Assembly (NCBI GenBank): GCA_964372115.1
Contig: CAYJPN010000004.1
Coordinates: 124,001 to 188,000, forward strand
Direction of reading: 5' to 3'
Source: CG2-30-36-16 sp964372115
GTDB taxonomy: Bacteria > Bacteroidota > Ignavibacteria > Ignavibacteriales > Ignavibacteriaceae
Length of the DNA stretch: 64,000 nucleotides
The translations under genes were made by a program, and so were the position numbers. Shown one piece after another: positions 19,656-29,115 of the stretch (its first letter is position 1; each line of letters opens with the position of its first letter). The notes under the pieces were generated by a model. The model did no database searches. It was not told where the DNA came from and saw only the letters and a list, made by a program, of their open reading frames with translations.

Positions 19656-20927
19656 ATGGCAGATAAGATTTTTAACATACCAGGTTATGAACTTTCAGAG
19701 TATTTGCACAAATCCGTACTAACAGTAAGGAAGCAGCTTTTTTTGTTTGTTGCAATAAGTTTGGTTGTTCATATGATGCCGATTATTCTTAATATTAATC
19801 TTAAGTCGGAAATTGTTGAGAAAAAAAGACCGCCCACAACTGTAAAGTTTATTCAGCGGGCGCCCCGGTTACAAAAACAAATGGAGCTTCAAAAAACTCC
19901 GAAGATTGTTGAAAGAAATATGCAGCGGCGGGTTTCGCAGCAGCGCATGAGTATGATGCCGAGAACGATGACTACAGCGTCTTCTCACGGAGGAACCGCG
20001 CTCGGTTCACTCGGAAGACCGGGCGAACTTGTCGACAGAACTTTTTCGGCTAAACAACAATTTTACGGGCCTAATATAGCAACTGAAATTTCGAATACGC
20101 GCGCCGGCAGCAAATCGCTCGGCAGCCTTAAAGATGAGTTGATAGATTATTCAAACTTTCAAGATCGTTTTTACGGCTGGGTTGAACAGGGGAAAAACAA
20201 AAAAGATATCAGCGGTTATTTAGAGTTTTATCAGCTTCGCTACCGGGGCAGCAAAGTTGATGAAAACAACGAAGAAGGCTGGAATGTTGTTCCGCAAGCG
20301 CTGCCCGCACTTGTAGAGTATGCCGAAGCACATACAAAATTAGATATAACTTTAAAAGGTTCCATACGTCTCGATGCCAAAGAATTACTTGATGTTCCTA
20401 TGCTTTATATGATGGGCTCGCAAACCGAACCGTTGTATACAAAAAAAGAAGTAGAAGGACTTGAAAAGTATTTGCGCAGCGGCGGGTTTTTATTTATTGA
20501 TGATGGTTACGCTGCACGATGGGGTTCTTTTAATCAAAAAAGCAGACAGATGATAAAAGAAGCTCTTGGTTACGACGGCGAATTTGAAAAAATACCGGGC
20601 AACCATTGGTTGTACCATTGCTGGGAAGATTTCAGCGGTGCGCCTCCCGGTGAAGATGAGGTCAGACCTAATCCTGATCATCCTTACAAAGAAAAATATG
20701 ACTATTTGGAAGGAGTATTTATGAATGGAAGATTGATTGTATTGCTGAGCAGTAAGGGATATAATAAAGCCTGGGGGCAGTGGCCCCGCAATCCTCCTTC
20801 GTTAGGCGGACCTCTTGATAATACCCGGCAACTGCAGTTTGGATTAAATGTAATCGTTTTTGCGTGTACTCAAAAAGGCGGCATCATCGATCAAAACAAA
20901 CAAAAGCTTGCGTCACAACAAAATTAA
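19656..20927 (+). CDS. Membrane-anchored DUF4159 protein with TonB-like N-terminus
   Basis: A 423-residue protein with one N-terminal transmembrane helix (residues ~27-47, LFLFVAISLVVHMMPIILNI). A basic, Pro/Gln-rich periplasmic linker follows (PPTTVKFIQRAPRLQKQ and on to ~130), much like the linker of TonB/TolA proteins. The C-terminal half (~185-410) is a DUF4159 domain, seen in YMMGSQTEPLYTKKEVEGLE, RSGGFLFIDDG (276-284) and GNHWLYHCWEDFSG. DUF4159 has a glutamine-amidotransferase-like fold, but its function is not established. It follows ExbD by 5 bases, so it could be the transducer energised by the proton channel in place of TonB. That architecture is the unusual point of this operon. 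Confidence 0.82.
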   Translation: MADKIFNIPGYELSEYLHKSVLTVRKQLFLFVAISLVVHMMPIILNINLKSEIVEKKRPPTTVKFIQRAPRLQKQMELQKTPKIVERNMQRRVSQQRMSMMPRTMTTASSHGGTALGSLGRPGELVDRTFSAKQQFYGPNIATEISNTRAGSKSLGSLKDELIDYSNFQDRFYGWVEQGKNKKDISGYLEFYQLRYRGSKVDENNEEGWNVVPQALPALVEYAEAHTKLDITLKGSIRLDAKELLDVPMLYMMGSQTEPLYTKKEVEGLEKYLRSGGFLFIDDGYAARWGSFNQKSRQMIKEALGYDGEFEKIPGNHWLYHCWEDFSGAPPGEDEVRPNPDHPYKEKYDYLEGVFMNGRLIVLLSSKGYNKAWGQWPRNPPSLGGPLDNTRQLQFGLNVIVFACTQKGGIIDQNKQKLASQQN

Positions 20928-20936
20928 AATTACTGT

Positions 20937-22406
20937 ATGATGATGAAAAAAATATTATTCTTGTTATTTGCTCTTATTAGTTTTACCGGATGCGATACAA
21001 TGTATCAGTATATTTTCCTTCCGCCGGAAAGAACAGAGTATACTCTTGTGCCCGATAAAGATGCTATGGAATCTATTGACGATTCAAGCTATTATATTTC
21101 GAAGGATGGTTTAGCGGTTGGCTATAATGCAAAAAATTGGAAAATCGAAGTAAGGTATATGTCCGATTTTCAGTTAAACAATTTCGAATTTCCCGAAGAA
21201 TCAAAAAACGGTGAATTTTCCGGGAATCCTTATACCTACGGTAACTGGGTCGATCCTTCTTCAGGTTTTACACCGCGCCGTTTTACAGTATTTAAAGTAA
21301 CAATATATAATTACACCGGGTCGAAGATGAATTACGATCCGGAATTAACTTTGCTGCAAACTGACAGGGGTGATAATTTTCATGCTTACGGCAGGGAACA
21401 AAAAAATGCCAAATACGGAAGCATGGAGGAGTACTTTAAAATCAGAAAAGGTTCGGGCGGAGTAGACGACGATATTTTTGAAACACGCATGGGTATTGCA
21501 AGGCGCACCATGTTATACCTTGGAAAACCAATTTACAAAGGCGATAGCCGTGATGGGTTGATAGTTTTCGATCCTATAGTTGACCAGGTTGGAAAATTAA
21601 AAATTACAATTAATAAATTGGTTCTTGAGTATGATGAAAATAATGACCCGAGCAAGTTTACCGATTTGCTCATGTACTTTAAGCAAATTCCTTTGGATAA
21701 GAATACAATAAAAAAATCTAATGAAACCGCATCATCAGATTCATCCGGCAACAAATCGAATCTTTCGGTTATACTTCTACAAGCAAAATATGTAAACGAT
21801 ATCGATCAGGTAAACCGTCAGAACCTGGAAAAACTTCTTCGTGTTAAAAACCAGTGGGATCCAAACCCTGAAGGGCTTGAGAAATTGAAGGAATACACTG
21901 AAGAAAAAACAGATATGAATTTAAAAATTGTACAGGGTGAAATTACTCCGGCGAATTTAAACTCCGCAAAAATACTTTTAATTACAGGAGTAGCAGTTAA
22001 TCCCAGAATTAAAGAGAGCGAAGATAATATTGTTACTTTCCTTGGTAATGGCGGATTTTTATTTCTCGATGTCTCGATATTTTTAAATAGCGAGAAAAGT
22101 ACAGCTTCAGCAGATTTTGATGCGATAGCATCCAAACTTGGCAGCAAGGCAAAATTGCAGACAATTACTTTGGACCATCCCATATTTAGTCAACCTAACA
22201 AAATCGCTTCCGTGCCCGAAGGATATGAAAAGATAAATACGACTATTGAGCCCACATTCAGTTGTCGTGGAATCTTTTTGCAGGGCAAATTAGTTGCTAT
22301 TGAAGCCTCAAAAAGTTATATAATGATATGGTCTCAAGAAGATGAAACTTCGGCACTAAACTTCGCTGTAAATATTATTAATTATGCATCCAATTTAGGA
22401 AAATAG
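20937..22406 (+). CDS. Lipoprotein with divergent DUF4159-like C-terminal half
   Basis: A 489-residue lipoprotein with lipobox LISFTGC, lipidated Cys at residue 19 (three consecutive Met codons make the exact start uncertain by two residues). The N-terminal ~260 residues are an unrecognised beta-rich domain. A Ser/Asn linker follows. The C-terminal ~210 residues show the DUF4159 layout: L-L-Q-A-K-Y opening, NPEGLEKLKEYTEEKTDMNL, KILLITGV, then the GGFLFLDVS motif (372-380) corresponding to GGFLFIDDG in the preceding protein. The acidic end of that motif is altered, and the NHW-x-x-H region is not apparent. It looks like a diverged paralogue of its neighbour, displayed on the outer part of the envelope. 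Confidence 0.72.
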   Translation: MMMKKILFLLFALISFTGCDTMYQYIFLPPERTEYTLVPDKDAMESIDDSSYYISKDGLAVGYNAKNWKIEVRYMSDFQLNNFEFPEESKNGEFSGNPYTYGNWVDPSSGFTPRRFTVFKVTIYNYTGSKMNYDPELTLLQTDRGDNFHAYGREQKNAKYGSMEEYFKIRKGSGGVDDDIFETRMGIARRTMLYLGKPIYKGDSRDGLIVFDPIVDQVGKLKITINKLVLEYDENNDPSKFTDLLMYFKQIPLDKNTIKKSNETASSDSSGNKSNLSVILLQAKYVNDIDQVNRQNLEKLLRVKNQWDPNPEGLEKLKEYTEEKTDMNLKIVQGEITPANLNSAKILLITGVAVNPRIKESEDNIVTFLGNGGFLFLDVSIFLNSEKSTASADFDAIASKLGSKAKLQTITLDHPIFSQPNKIASVPEGYEKINTTIEPTFSCRGIFLQGKLVAIEASKSYIMIWSQEDETSALNFAVNIINYASNLGK

Positions 22407-22415
22407 AAAAGAGCA

Positions 22416-23042
22416 ATGATTATGAAATTGAAGATTACATCAATTCTTTTAATAACACTGTCTTTTAGTCTTTTCGGTGCGCCCGGGGATGATGGTAAAG
22501 TTAAAAATGAAATGACTTCAAAAACAAAAATGGAATTATTAAATGATATTTCGGGTAGTTCGTTTTTGCCAAAAGTGCAATGGACCGGCAGAAAAGTTGC
22601 CGCAACCATACTTTCGGCTTTAATACCGGGCAGCGGTCAGACGTTTCTTGGCGATGATATTAAAGGCGCTGCCATTACACTGGCTTTTTATGGCTCGGCG
22701 GTTGCCGCGGTAATTGCGCAAAACAATTTTGTTGCAAGAGAAGATAGAATAAAAATGCTTACCCGGACGTACCTTATTGAAAACGAATTTATAAAAGCTG
22801 ACCAGGTTTGGTCACAAATTAAATTTGAAGAGAATAATAGAAAGTACGATAACCAGAGACGAAAAATATTTGCGTACACTGCAGCCGGTATATGGATCAT
22901 CAATATGCTTGATGTGATATTTTTATCGGAAGATAAGGGGAAAGATGTTTTTTCGTTGAATAGTTATGGCATTCCGGTAGAAATGAATTTTGCTGTGCAC
23001 GACAATTATTCCGGTGTTGCACTTCAGTATAATCTCCCATAA
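22416..23042 (+). CDS. DUF5683 family membrane protein
   Basis: A 208-residue protein with an N-terminal signal or anchor segment and the DUF5683-type core (R-K-V-A-A-T-I-L-S-A-L-I-P-G-S-G-Q, then GAAITLAFYGSAVAAVIAQN). A second hydrophobic stretch is present (IFAYTAAGIWIINMLDVIFL). The family is widespread in Bacteroidota, often near cell-envelope genes, without known function. The ATG at 22416 is followed by another at 22422; either could be used. It is 9 bases from the upstream lipoprotein gene. Confidence 0.75.
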   Translation: MIMKLKITSILLITLSFSLFGAPGDDGKVKNEMTSKTKMELLNDISGSSFLPKVQWTGRKVAATILSALIPGSGQTFLGDDIKGAAITLAFYGSAVAAVIAQNNFVAREDRIKMLTRTYLIENEFIKADQVWSQIKFEENNRKYDNQRRKIFAYTAAGIWIINMLDVIFLSEDKGKDVFSLNSYGIPVEMNFAVHDNYSGVALQYNLP

Positions 23043-23059
23043 ATTAGGTGAAGAAACAA

Positions 23060-23476
23060 ATGAACTTTGTAAAAAGATATATTGTATTACTTTTTTCGGC
23101 AATTTTACTTGTTGGCTGCGGCGATCCGGAACCGCTAATTGCCCCCACACATTTTACACGGGTGCCGCGCCCTGTTGATCTGGCAGCCATAAGTGATACT
23201 ACTGTTACAGGTAAACATAAAATTACACTCAACTGGAGTGTACCTACTGAAGAAAACTTAAAGGATTTTTCCGTCTCAAGAGCGTTTCAAATAGATCCTT
23301 CAGTAAAAATAACTTTTAGCACAATTGCTTTGAACTATACAAAGACAACTTATGTAGATTCGGCTCTTATTAATTTTTCTGATTCATTGATGATTTATTA
23401 TTATATCCAACCGCGGGGAAATGATACATTTGTTGGTGAAAATTCTGATACTGTAAAAATAACTCTTATTAAATAA
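23060..23476 (+). CDS. Small fibronectin-III-like lipoprotein
   Basis: About 138 residues from the ATG at 23060 (a GTG at 23048 is in frame). It has a lipoprotein signal with lipobox LLVGC, Cys at residue 20. The rest resembles one fibronectin type III or Ig-like beta-sandwich (H-K-I-T-L-N-W-S-V-P then YTKTTYVDSAL and YYYIQPRGNDTFVGENSDTV). No catalytic features. It is part of the co-directional envelope cluster, 16 bases before the large T9SS protein gene. Confidence 0.65.
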   Translation: MNFVKRYIVLLFSAILLVGCGDPEPLIAPTHFTRVPRPVDLAAISDTTVTGKHKITLNWSVPTEENLKDFSVSRAFQIDPSVKITFSTIALNYTKTTYVDSALINFSDSLMIYYYIQPRGNDTFVGENSDTVKITLIK

Positions 23477-23492
23477 TCCACTAGGAGGTACT

Positions 23493-26234
23493 ATGACCAA
23501 AAAATACATTTTATTCATTTGCTTAGCCCTTGCGCTTTTTTTATTTGGAAGCGTAAATGCCCAGCAAGTTTTAAATGAAGAAGACGTGATTTACGTTGAT
23601 AACGGTTCCGATGGTAATGGAAACGGTACACTCGGTACCTTTATCAACGATCCTAAATATAAGGAATTTCCTCAAACTCAAGTAGACCCTACCGTAACTG
23701 ACGTGTATGGGTGGTGGGAAAACTCCAGTACAGCGTATTATTGGGGCGGAACTTCCAGAAGAGCCAGCCGCTACGGTTCCGGTAACAATACAGGTGCGTT
23801 TGCACATTTTTATTGCACAGTTCCTGTAACTGACCAATATATAGTTTACCACAATATGTATTCGGGCAATGCAAGTACAGATGCTTATGTAACTTTTAAA
23901 CGATTTGGCGAACTTAACTGGGCAGACAGCATGCGTTACAACATGCAGTACAATATTACACCCGCTAATCTCTCAAGCTGGTGGCCTCTTGGTATAATAG
24001 ATTTATTTGCACAGGACAGCGCGCTGACTGTTGAAATAGGTCTTGATTCGGTTGGCTCCAACACTCTAAGAGCAGACGCTATCGCTCTATTAAGAAGCCA
24101 AGCAGCGGGCCCGGATATTGAATTCGGGGCTAGAAAATTTACACGCATGGTTATTGATCCTGTTACCGGAGACACTACATTAAATGATAGTTTCTATAAA
24201 GATCGTGTAGCGGTTCAATTCGCTCAAACAAATTTTAGAGATAACAATTTCTCAACAAGAAATTTAACTCTCTTTAACCTTGGATCACAGACTTTGAATG
24301 TTACTGAATTCCAAACTCAAACAAGTCGTTTTAGTACTGTAACTACGGCTCCATTATCAATACCTGCCGGCGGAAAAGCAGATTTGATTATTAAATTTGA
24401 TCCATTGGGAGAAGAAGTAACATTAGATACATTAACTATTTTTAGTAATGACCCGGCTGAACCTGAAGCTAAAATTGCTTTGATCGGCGAAGGGTTAAAC
24501 TACAACTTTATTTTGAATGCAAGCCTTGATGGTTCGGAACCGCACTGGAATATTGCGGGCGCAACATTCGAAAGATTGGGAACCGGCTGGCTCGCCTCTA
24601 CACCATCTCCTTACGTGTTCCCGATTCCGGGCGGCAATATTAAAAGTATTGTAAACACCGGCGATCAGACACAAGCCGTTGGTATTTATCGTTTCCAATT
24701 ACCTGATGAACTGTTTGGTAATTATTATATTGAGTTCGGCGGTCCTTACACAGGCAACGCCGCGACTTCGGCACTTGTACAGATTACAACTCCATTTGTA
24801 CCAGATACAATGGTTGTAGATGGTTTTAATCAAAATTTAGATTTTGGCGGACCAAAATGGAGTCGTCTTGGCGGCAATAGAGTTTTTGCTCTAAATTCAG
24901 GCGGCGAATCGGTTGTTAAATTTTCTAACCCTGCTGCAGCTGGTCTAATTAGGTTGGATTTGCTCAGAGTAAGATTAGTTCCGATCGCTCCCGATATCAG
25001 CACAAACTTAGACCCTGCAAGATTATTAAACTATGGTTCAGTATCAATATACGATTCAATTCGTCTTGCGCAGTTTAACTATCAAAAAAATATTGAGATC
25101 AGTTCAAACGGTGAAACACCGTTAGTGATTGATTCGATGTGGTTAGCAAGCGGAAGCGTATACCATATTGATAATATGCCGGCTTATCCATTAACATTAC
25201 CTGCTATTGACGGTACATACAATTTATTAATTTCATATTTACCTACCGATATACGTCTTGAGAGAGATACTTTGTTTGTTGCTTCAAACTCAGCAAATGA
25301 CAGTCTAATATTTGTTCGGTTATCCGGTCAAGGTGTTGGTAACGGTATAACTGTTGATGACCAGGACCCTACAACATATATATTCCCGGAAATAATTGAT
25401 TGGACAGGAACACCGGATCCATTGAATATGGATAAATGGTACAGAGTAAGCGGAAGCGGTATTAACAACACCCGTTTGTTTACCTACATTTATTTTAATC
25501 CATCAAACGGACTTGAAAAGATGGAATGGTTCCCGAACTTCCCATTTATGCCCGGCAGTTCTTCAGTAGAACCTGATAGTTTTGATGTTTACGTTACTTC
25601 TCCTACAGGTTCAAGTATATCTACTCCAAAAGCAAAATACATTGTTAAACATGTAAATGGTATCGATACCGTTATCTACAACCAGAATTCAACAGCAAAC
25701 GGCGGAAATGTTAACTCCTCAGGTCGTCTATGGCTTGGTCGTTATACATTCCTAAGAGGCGGTCAGGATTCACCTGGAAGCGGTACAATTTTCGGTTCGG
25801 TTGAATTGCAAAATGATACTTCTCTTGTTTCATTATTCTATGCTGATTCATTAGTAAATACCGCTAGAAGAGATTCATTTGTTCTTAGAGCAGATGCATT
25901 GATTCTTGAGGAAGCCGGTGTCACCGGTATTACGACTGACCCGTTTGTTCTTCCGAGCGCTTATGAATTAAGCCAGAACTATCCTAATCCGTTCAACCCT
26001 ACAACTCAAATTAGGTTCTCCTTACCTATTGAGTCAAACGTAGAAATGAAGATTTATGATATACTTGGTCGCGAAGTTGCTACACTTATAAAGGGAGCAT
26101 ACAAACCGGGCTCGTATACAATCGAATGGAGCGGTAGAAACTCATATGGAGTGCATGTTGCTTCGGGTATGTATATATACCGAATAACTGCTGGAAAATT
26201 TGTTCAAACTAAGAAGATGATGATGTTAAAGTAA
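23493..26234 (+). CDS. Large T9SS-secreted protein with ASH-like (choice-of-anchor D) repeats
   Basis: A 913-residue secreted protein with signal peptide (to VNAQQ, ~24) and an AGGAGGT ribosome binding site. Two segments look like ASH/choice-of-anchor-D Ig domains (for example ~275-335, ending DTLTIFSNDPAEPEAKIALIGEG, and ~525-615, ending FVRLSGQG). The C-terminal ~90 residues are a type A T9SS sorting domain (S-Q-N-Y-P-N-P-F-N-P-T-T-Q-I, ILGREVATLI, ending KKMMMLK). The N-terminal part (~30-200) resembles a galactose-binding or golvesin-like module because of WWENSSTAYYWGGTSRR, but this is uncertain. It is the last gene of the cluster. Surface structural or adhesive role inferred. Confidence 0.82.
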   Translation: MTKKYILFICLALALFLFGSVNAQQVLNEEDVIYVDNGSDGNGNGTLGTFINDPKYKEFPQTQVDPTVTDVYGWWENSSTAYYWGGTSRRASRYGSGNNTGAFAHFYCTVPVTDQYIVYHNMYSGNASTDAYVTFKRFGELNWADSMRYNMQYNITPANLSSWWPLGIIDLFAQDSALTVEIGLDSVGSNTLRADAIALLRSQAAGPDIEFGARKFTRMVIDPVTGDTTLNDSFYKDRVAVQFAQTNFRDNNFSTRNLTLFNLGSQTLNVTEFQTQTSRFSTVTTAPLSIPAGGKADLIIKFDPLGEEVTLDTLTIFSNDPAEPEAKIALIGEGLNYNFILNASLDGSEPHWNIAGATFERLGTGWLASTPSPYVFPIPGGNIKSIVNTGDQTQAVGIYRFQLPDELFGNYYIEFGGPYTGNAATSALVQITTPFVPDTMVVDGFNQNLDFGGPKWSRLGGNRVFALNSGGESVVKFSNPAAAGLIRLDLLRVRLVPIAPDISTNLDPARLLNYGSVSIYDSIRLAQFNYQKNIEISSNGETPLVIDSMWLASGSVYHIDNMPAYPLTLPAIDGTYNLLISYLPTDIRLERDTLFVASNSANDSLIFVRLSGQGVGNGITVDDQDPTTYIFPEIIDWTGTPDPLNMDKWYRVSGSGINNTRLFTYIYFNPSNGLEKMEWFPNFPFMPGSSSVEPDSFDVYVTSPTGSSISTPKAKYIVKHVNGIDTVIYNQNSTANGGNVNSSGRLWLGRYTFLRGGQDSPGSGTIFGSVELQNDTSLVSLFYADSLVNTARRDSFVLRADALILEEAGVTGITTDPFVLPSAYELSQNYPNPFNPTTQIRFSLPIESNVEMKIYDILGREVATLIKGAYKPGSYTIEWSGRNSYGVHVASGMYIYRITAGKFVQTKKMMMLK

Positions 26235-26254
26235 TTTTCTTATCTCATTTTAAT

Positions 26255-26286
26255 AAAAAGCGGCATTATTGCCGCTTTTTTTTTTA
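26255..26286 (+). terminator. Rho-independent terminator closing the envelope cluster
   Basis: AAAAAGCGGC (26255-26264), loop ATTATT and GCCGCTTTTT (26271-26280) with a further T run. Strong in the + direction, and marks the end of the 9.4-26.2 kb co-directional run. Confidence 0.93.
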
Positions 26287-26380
26287 TTCAATACTTTTCT
26301 CTCTCTTTATTATTCAACCTCTTTTATTTATCTTTGAAACGATTGCTTACATTTATATAAAACTACATTTAGGAATTGAA

Positions 26381-26971
26381 GTGCGAAACCATAACAGAGA
26401 ATTATTATCTCTTTTACCTATCGCTATATATGGCGACAAAATATTGAGGAAAAAGGCTCGAAAAGTTAGCGATATTGATTTTGATACAATCGAATTAATA
26501 AAAAATATGTTTGAGACTATGCGCAACGCCTATGGAATAGGACTTGCCGCGAATCAAATTGGAGTTGACAAACAAATATTTGTCATAGATATTTCCGTTG
26601 TTGAAGGTTATGAAAAAATTAAACCGATAGTATTCATTAACCCTATAATCAGTGAAGTATCTGAAAAAGAAGTAATTTATGAAGAAGGTTGTCTCAGTAT
26701 TCCGGATTTACATAGTGAAATTCTCCGCCCCGAAAAAATTTTAATAAAATATTATGATGCTGATTTCAAGGAGCATAATCTTGAAGCGGACAAGTTACTT
26801 GCACGGGTAATACAGCATGAATTTGATCATCTTAAAGGGATATTATTTACAGATCATCTTGATGATGAAAACAAAAAAGAACTAAAAAAAGAACTCGAAG
26901 CAATCCGTAAAAGAAAAATTGAGTTTACTTATCCCGTCTCCGAAAATGTAGACTACATCCTTCACTACTGA
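26381..26971 (+). CDS. def: Peptide deformylase
   Basis: A 196-residue protein with all three metal-site motifs: GIGLAANQIG (motif 1), EEGCLSIP (motif 2, Cys ligand) and QHEFDHLKG (motif 3, HExxH-type His ligands). It removes the formyl group from nascent N-terminal methionine. A GTG start is used. The start of fmt lies 8 bases after its stop, the classical def-fmt pairing. Confidence 0.97.
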   Translation: MRNHNRELLSLLPIAIYGDKILRKKARKVSDIDFDTIELIKNMFETMRNAYGIGLAANQIGVDKQIFVIDISVVEGYEKIKPIVFINPIISEVSEKEVIYEEGCLSIPDLHSEILRPEKILIKYYDADFKEHNLEADKLLARVIQHEFDHLKGILFTDHLDDENKKELKKELEAIRKRKIEFTYPVSENVDYILHY

Positions 26972-26978
26972 GGTTTTA

Positions 26979-27884
26979 ATGAATATCATTTTTATGGGAA
27001 CTCCCGATTTTGCAGTCCCGTCCTTAAGAAAACTTTTTGAGAGCAACCATAAAATATTAGCTGTTGTAACCGCCCCGGATAAAGAAAGAGGTCGCGGACA
27101 AAAAGTTTCCTTTACGCCGGTAAAAGAATTTGCGCTTCAAAACAATTTACCCGTTCTTCAACCCATAAAATTAAAGGATGAAAAATTTATTGAGGAACTC
27201 AAAAGATTTTCCGCTGATCTTTTTATAATTGTAGCATTTCGTATTCTCCCAAAAGAAATATTCACTTTGCCGAAATACGGTTCCTTCAATCTTCACGCAT
27301 CCCTGTTGCCCAAATATCGTGGTGCAGCGCCTATTCAATGGTCAATTATAAAAGGGGAAACCGAAACCGGTGTAACTACATTCAAACTTGCCGAAAAAGT
27401 TGATACCGGGAATTTATATATTCAAGAAATAGTTTCTATTAAACCCCATGATGATTTTGGCGCTGTACATGATAAACTAAGTTTGCTTGGCGCTGATGTT
27501 ACACTGCGAACTGTTGATCTTATTGAGTCCGGTGGGTTTGTTCTACGTGAACAGGACAATGCCCATGCAACACCTGCACCAAAAATAAATAAAGAAACTG
27601 GTAGGATTAATTGGAATCTGCCCGCAATCGAAATAGCAAATCTGATCAGAGGACTATCTCCATTCCCCGGCGCATATTTTATTTATGATGATAAAATATT
27701 TAAAGTGTACAAAGCTTTGGTTAACACGGTGGAAAAGTTAAATCCTGGTGAAATAAAACAGATAAAGGATTCTTTGATTATCGGCTGCGGAAAAGACGCA
27801 TTATCGATTATAGAAATTCAGCAAGAGGGAAGGAAAAGAATGGGTATAGCTTCATTCGTCAGAGGTTATAGCTTTATAAAGTAA
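26979..27884 (+). CDS. fmt: Methionyl-tRNA formyltransferase
   Basis: A 301-residue enzyme that formylates initiator Met-tRNA using 10-formyl-THF. It shows the N-terminal MNIIFMGTPDFAVPSL, the catalytic FNLHASLLPKYRGAAPIQW block containing the conserved Asn and His, and the C-terminal OB-like tRNA-binding region (INWNLPAIEIANLIRGLSPFPGAY). Normal length. Coupled with def. Confidence 0.97.
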   Translation: MNIIFMGTPDFAVPSLRKLFESNHKILAVVTAPDKERGRGQKVSFTPVKEFALQNNLPVLQPIKLKDEKFIEELKRFSADLFIIVAFRILPKEIFTLPKYGSFNLHASLLPKYRGAAPIQWSIIKGETETGVTTFKLAEKVDTGNLYIQEIVSIKPHDDFGAVHDKLSLLGADVTLRTVDLIESGGFVLREQDNAHATPAPKINKETGRINWNLPAIEIANLIRGLSPFPGAYFIYDDKIFKVYKALVNTVEKLNPGEIKQIKDSLIIGCGKDALSIIEIQQEGRKRMGIASFVRGYSFIK

Positions 27885-27963
27885 ACCTTGTAATAAAAAT
27901 GTTGGCATTCTTGTTACACTTATTTTTTAATAATAGTTATTATTCAACCATAAGGATTTTGTT

Positions 27964-29097
27964 ATGGGATTTTCAACCGATGCAATTCATGCCGGTCAGA
28001 AACCTGATCCGGTTACCGGTGCTGTTATAACACCTATTTATCAAACTTCAACTTATGCTCAGGAAGAACTCGGCAAGAATAAAGGATATGAGTATGGGCG
28101 TACACACAACCTCACAAGGCAATCACTTGAAGCAAATATAGCCGCGCTTGAAAAAGGTGCTCATGGCATCGCTTTTTCCTCAGGACTTTCGGCTACCCAT
28201 GCATTAATGGGGTTGGTAAAAGCAGGTGATCACGTCATCGTATCGGATAATGTTTACGGAGGAACGTACAGACTGTTTGAACTAATCATGAAAGATTTCG
28301 GTGTCGAGTTTTCGTGGGTAAATACAAGCGATGTAATAAATATTGAAAGCGCTGTTAAAGAAAACACAAAATTAGTTTTTCTTGAAACACCTACTAACCC
28401 GATGTTAAATATAACCGATCTTGCACAGAGCGCAGAGATTTGTAAAAGAAATAATTTAGTCAGTGTCTGTGATAACACATTTATGAGTCCGTACTTTCAA
28501 AATCCTTTGACACTTGGAATTGATATTGTAATTCATAGTGAAACAAAATATATTGGCGGGCACAGTGATGTTATAGGTGGAATACTTTTAACTAACAGCG
28601 ATGAAATTCACAAACGTTTACGCTACATCCAAAATGCGGTTGGTTCTATTCCATCACCTTTCGACTGCTGGCTGCTGCTTCGTTCTACAAAAACCCTTGC
28701 AGTACGAATGGAAAGACATAATAGTAACGCGATAGCTGTGGCAAAATATTTAACAGAGTCTGGAATTGCAAAAAAAGTTTATTACCCCGGGCTGCTGTCA
28801 CATCCGCAGCACGACCTTGCAAAAAAACAAATGCGCGGGTTCGGGGGAATGATTTCGGCTGATTTCGGTGATGTTGATTTAGCAAAAAGAATATTAAAAA
28901 ATGTAAAAGTATTCACTCTCGGCGAAAGTCTTGGCGGGGTAGAAAGTCTAATTAGCCATCCCGCAAGTATGACGCATGCAGCAGTACCAAAAGCGGACCG
29001 AGAAAAAATGGGAATCACTGATAGTTTAGTTCGTTTTTCGGTCGGCATTGAAGATATAGAAGATATAATAACCGATATTCAAAAATCGGTCAATTAA
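27964..29097 (+). CDS. Cystathionine gamma-synthase/lyase family PLP enzyme
   Basis: A 377-residue PLP-dependent trans-sulfuration enzyme. It shows TPIYQTSTYAQ, EYGRTHNLTRQ, FSSGLSATHA, LETPTNPML, the cofactor Asp in VCDNTF, the Schiff-base lysine in HSETKYIGGHSDVIGG, and SLGGVESLISHPASMTHA. The family includes cystathionine gamma-synthase (MetB), gamma-lyase and homocysteine synthases. The SHPASMTHA ending fits the synthase/lyase group, but the exact reaction cannot be fixed from sequence. Stand-alone gene with ATAAGGA upstream. No riboswitch is visible in the 79-base leader. Confidence 0.88.
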   Translation: MGFSTDAIHAGQKPDPVTGAVITPIYQTSTYAQEELGKNKGYEYGRTHNLTRQSLEANIAALEKGAHGIAFSSGLSATHALMGLVKAGDHVIVSDNVYGGTYRLFELIMKDFGVEFSWVNTSDVINIESAVKENTKLVFLETPTNPMLNITDLAQSAEICKRNNLVSVCDNTFMSPYFQNPLTLGIDIVIHSETKYIGGHSDVIGGILLTNSDEIHKRLRYIQNAVGSIPSPFDCWLLLRSTKTLAVRMERHNSNAIAVAKYLTESGIAKKVYYPGLLSHPQHDLAKKQMRGFGGMISADFGDVDLAKRILKNVKVFTLGESLGGVESLISHPASMTHAAVPKADREKMGITDSLVRFSVGIEDIEDIITDIQKSVN

Positions 29098-29115
29098 AAT
29101 TATTATGGAAAATCA

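Noticed and set aside
27885..27963. SAM or other riboswitch before the trans-sulfuration gene
   Set aside because: The 79-base leader is too short and no aptamer-like conserved motif is present.
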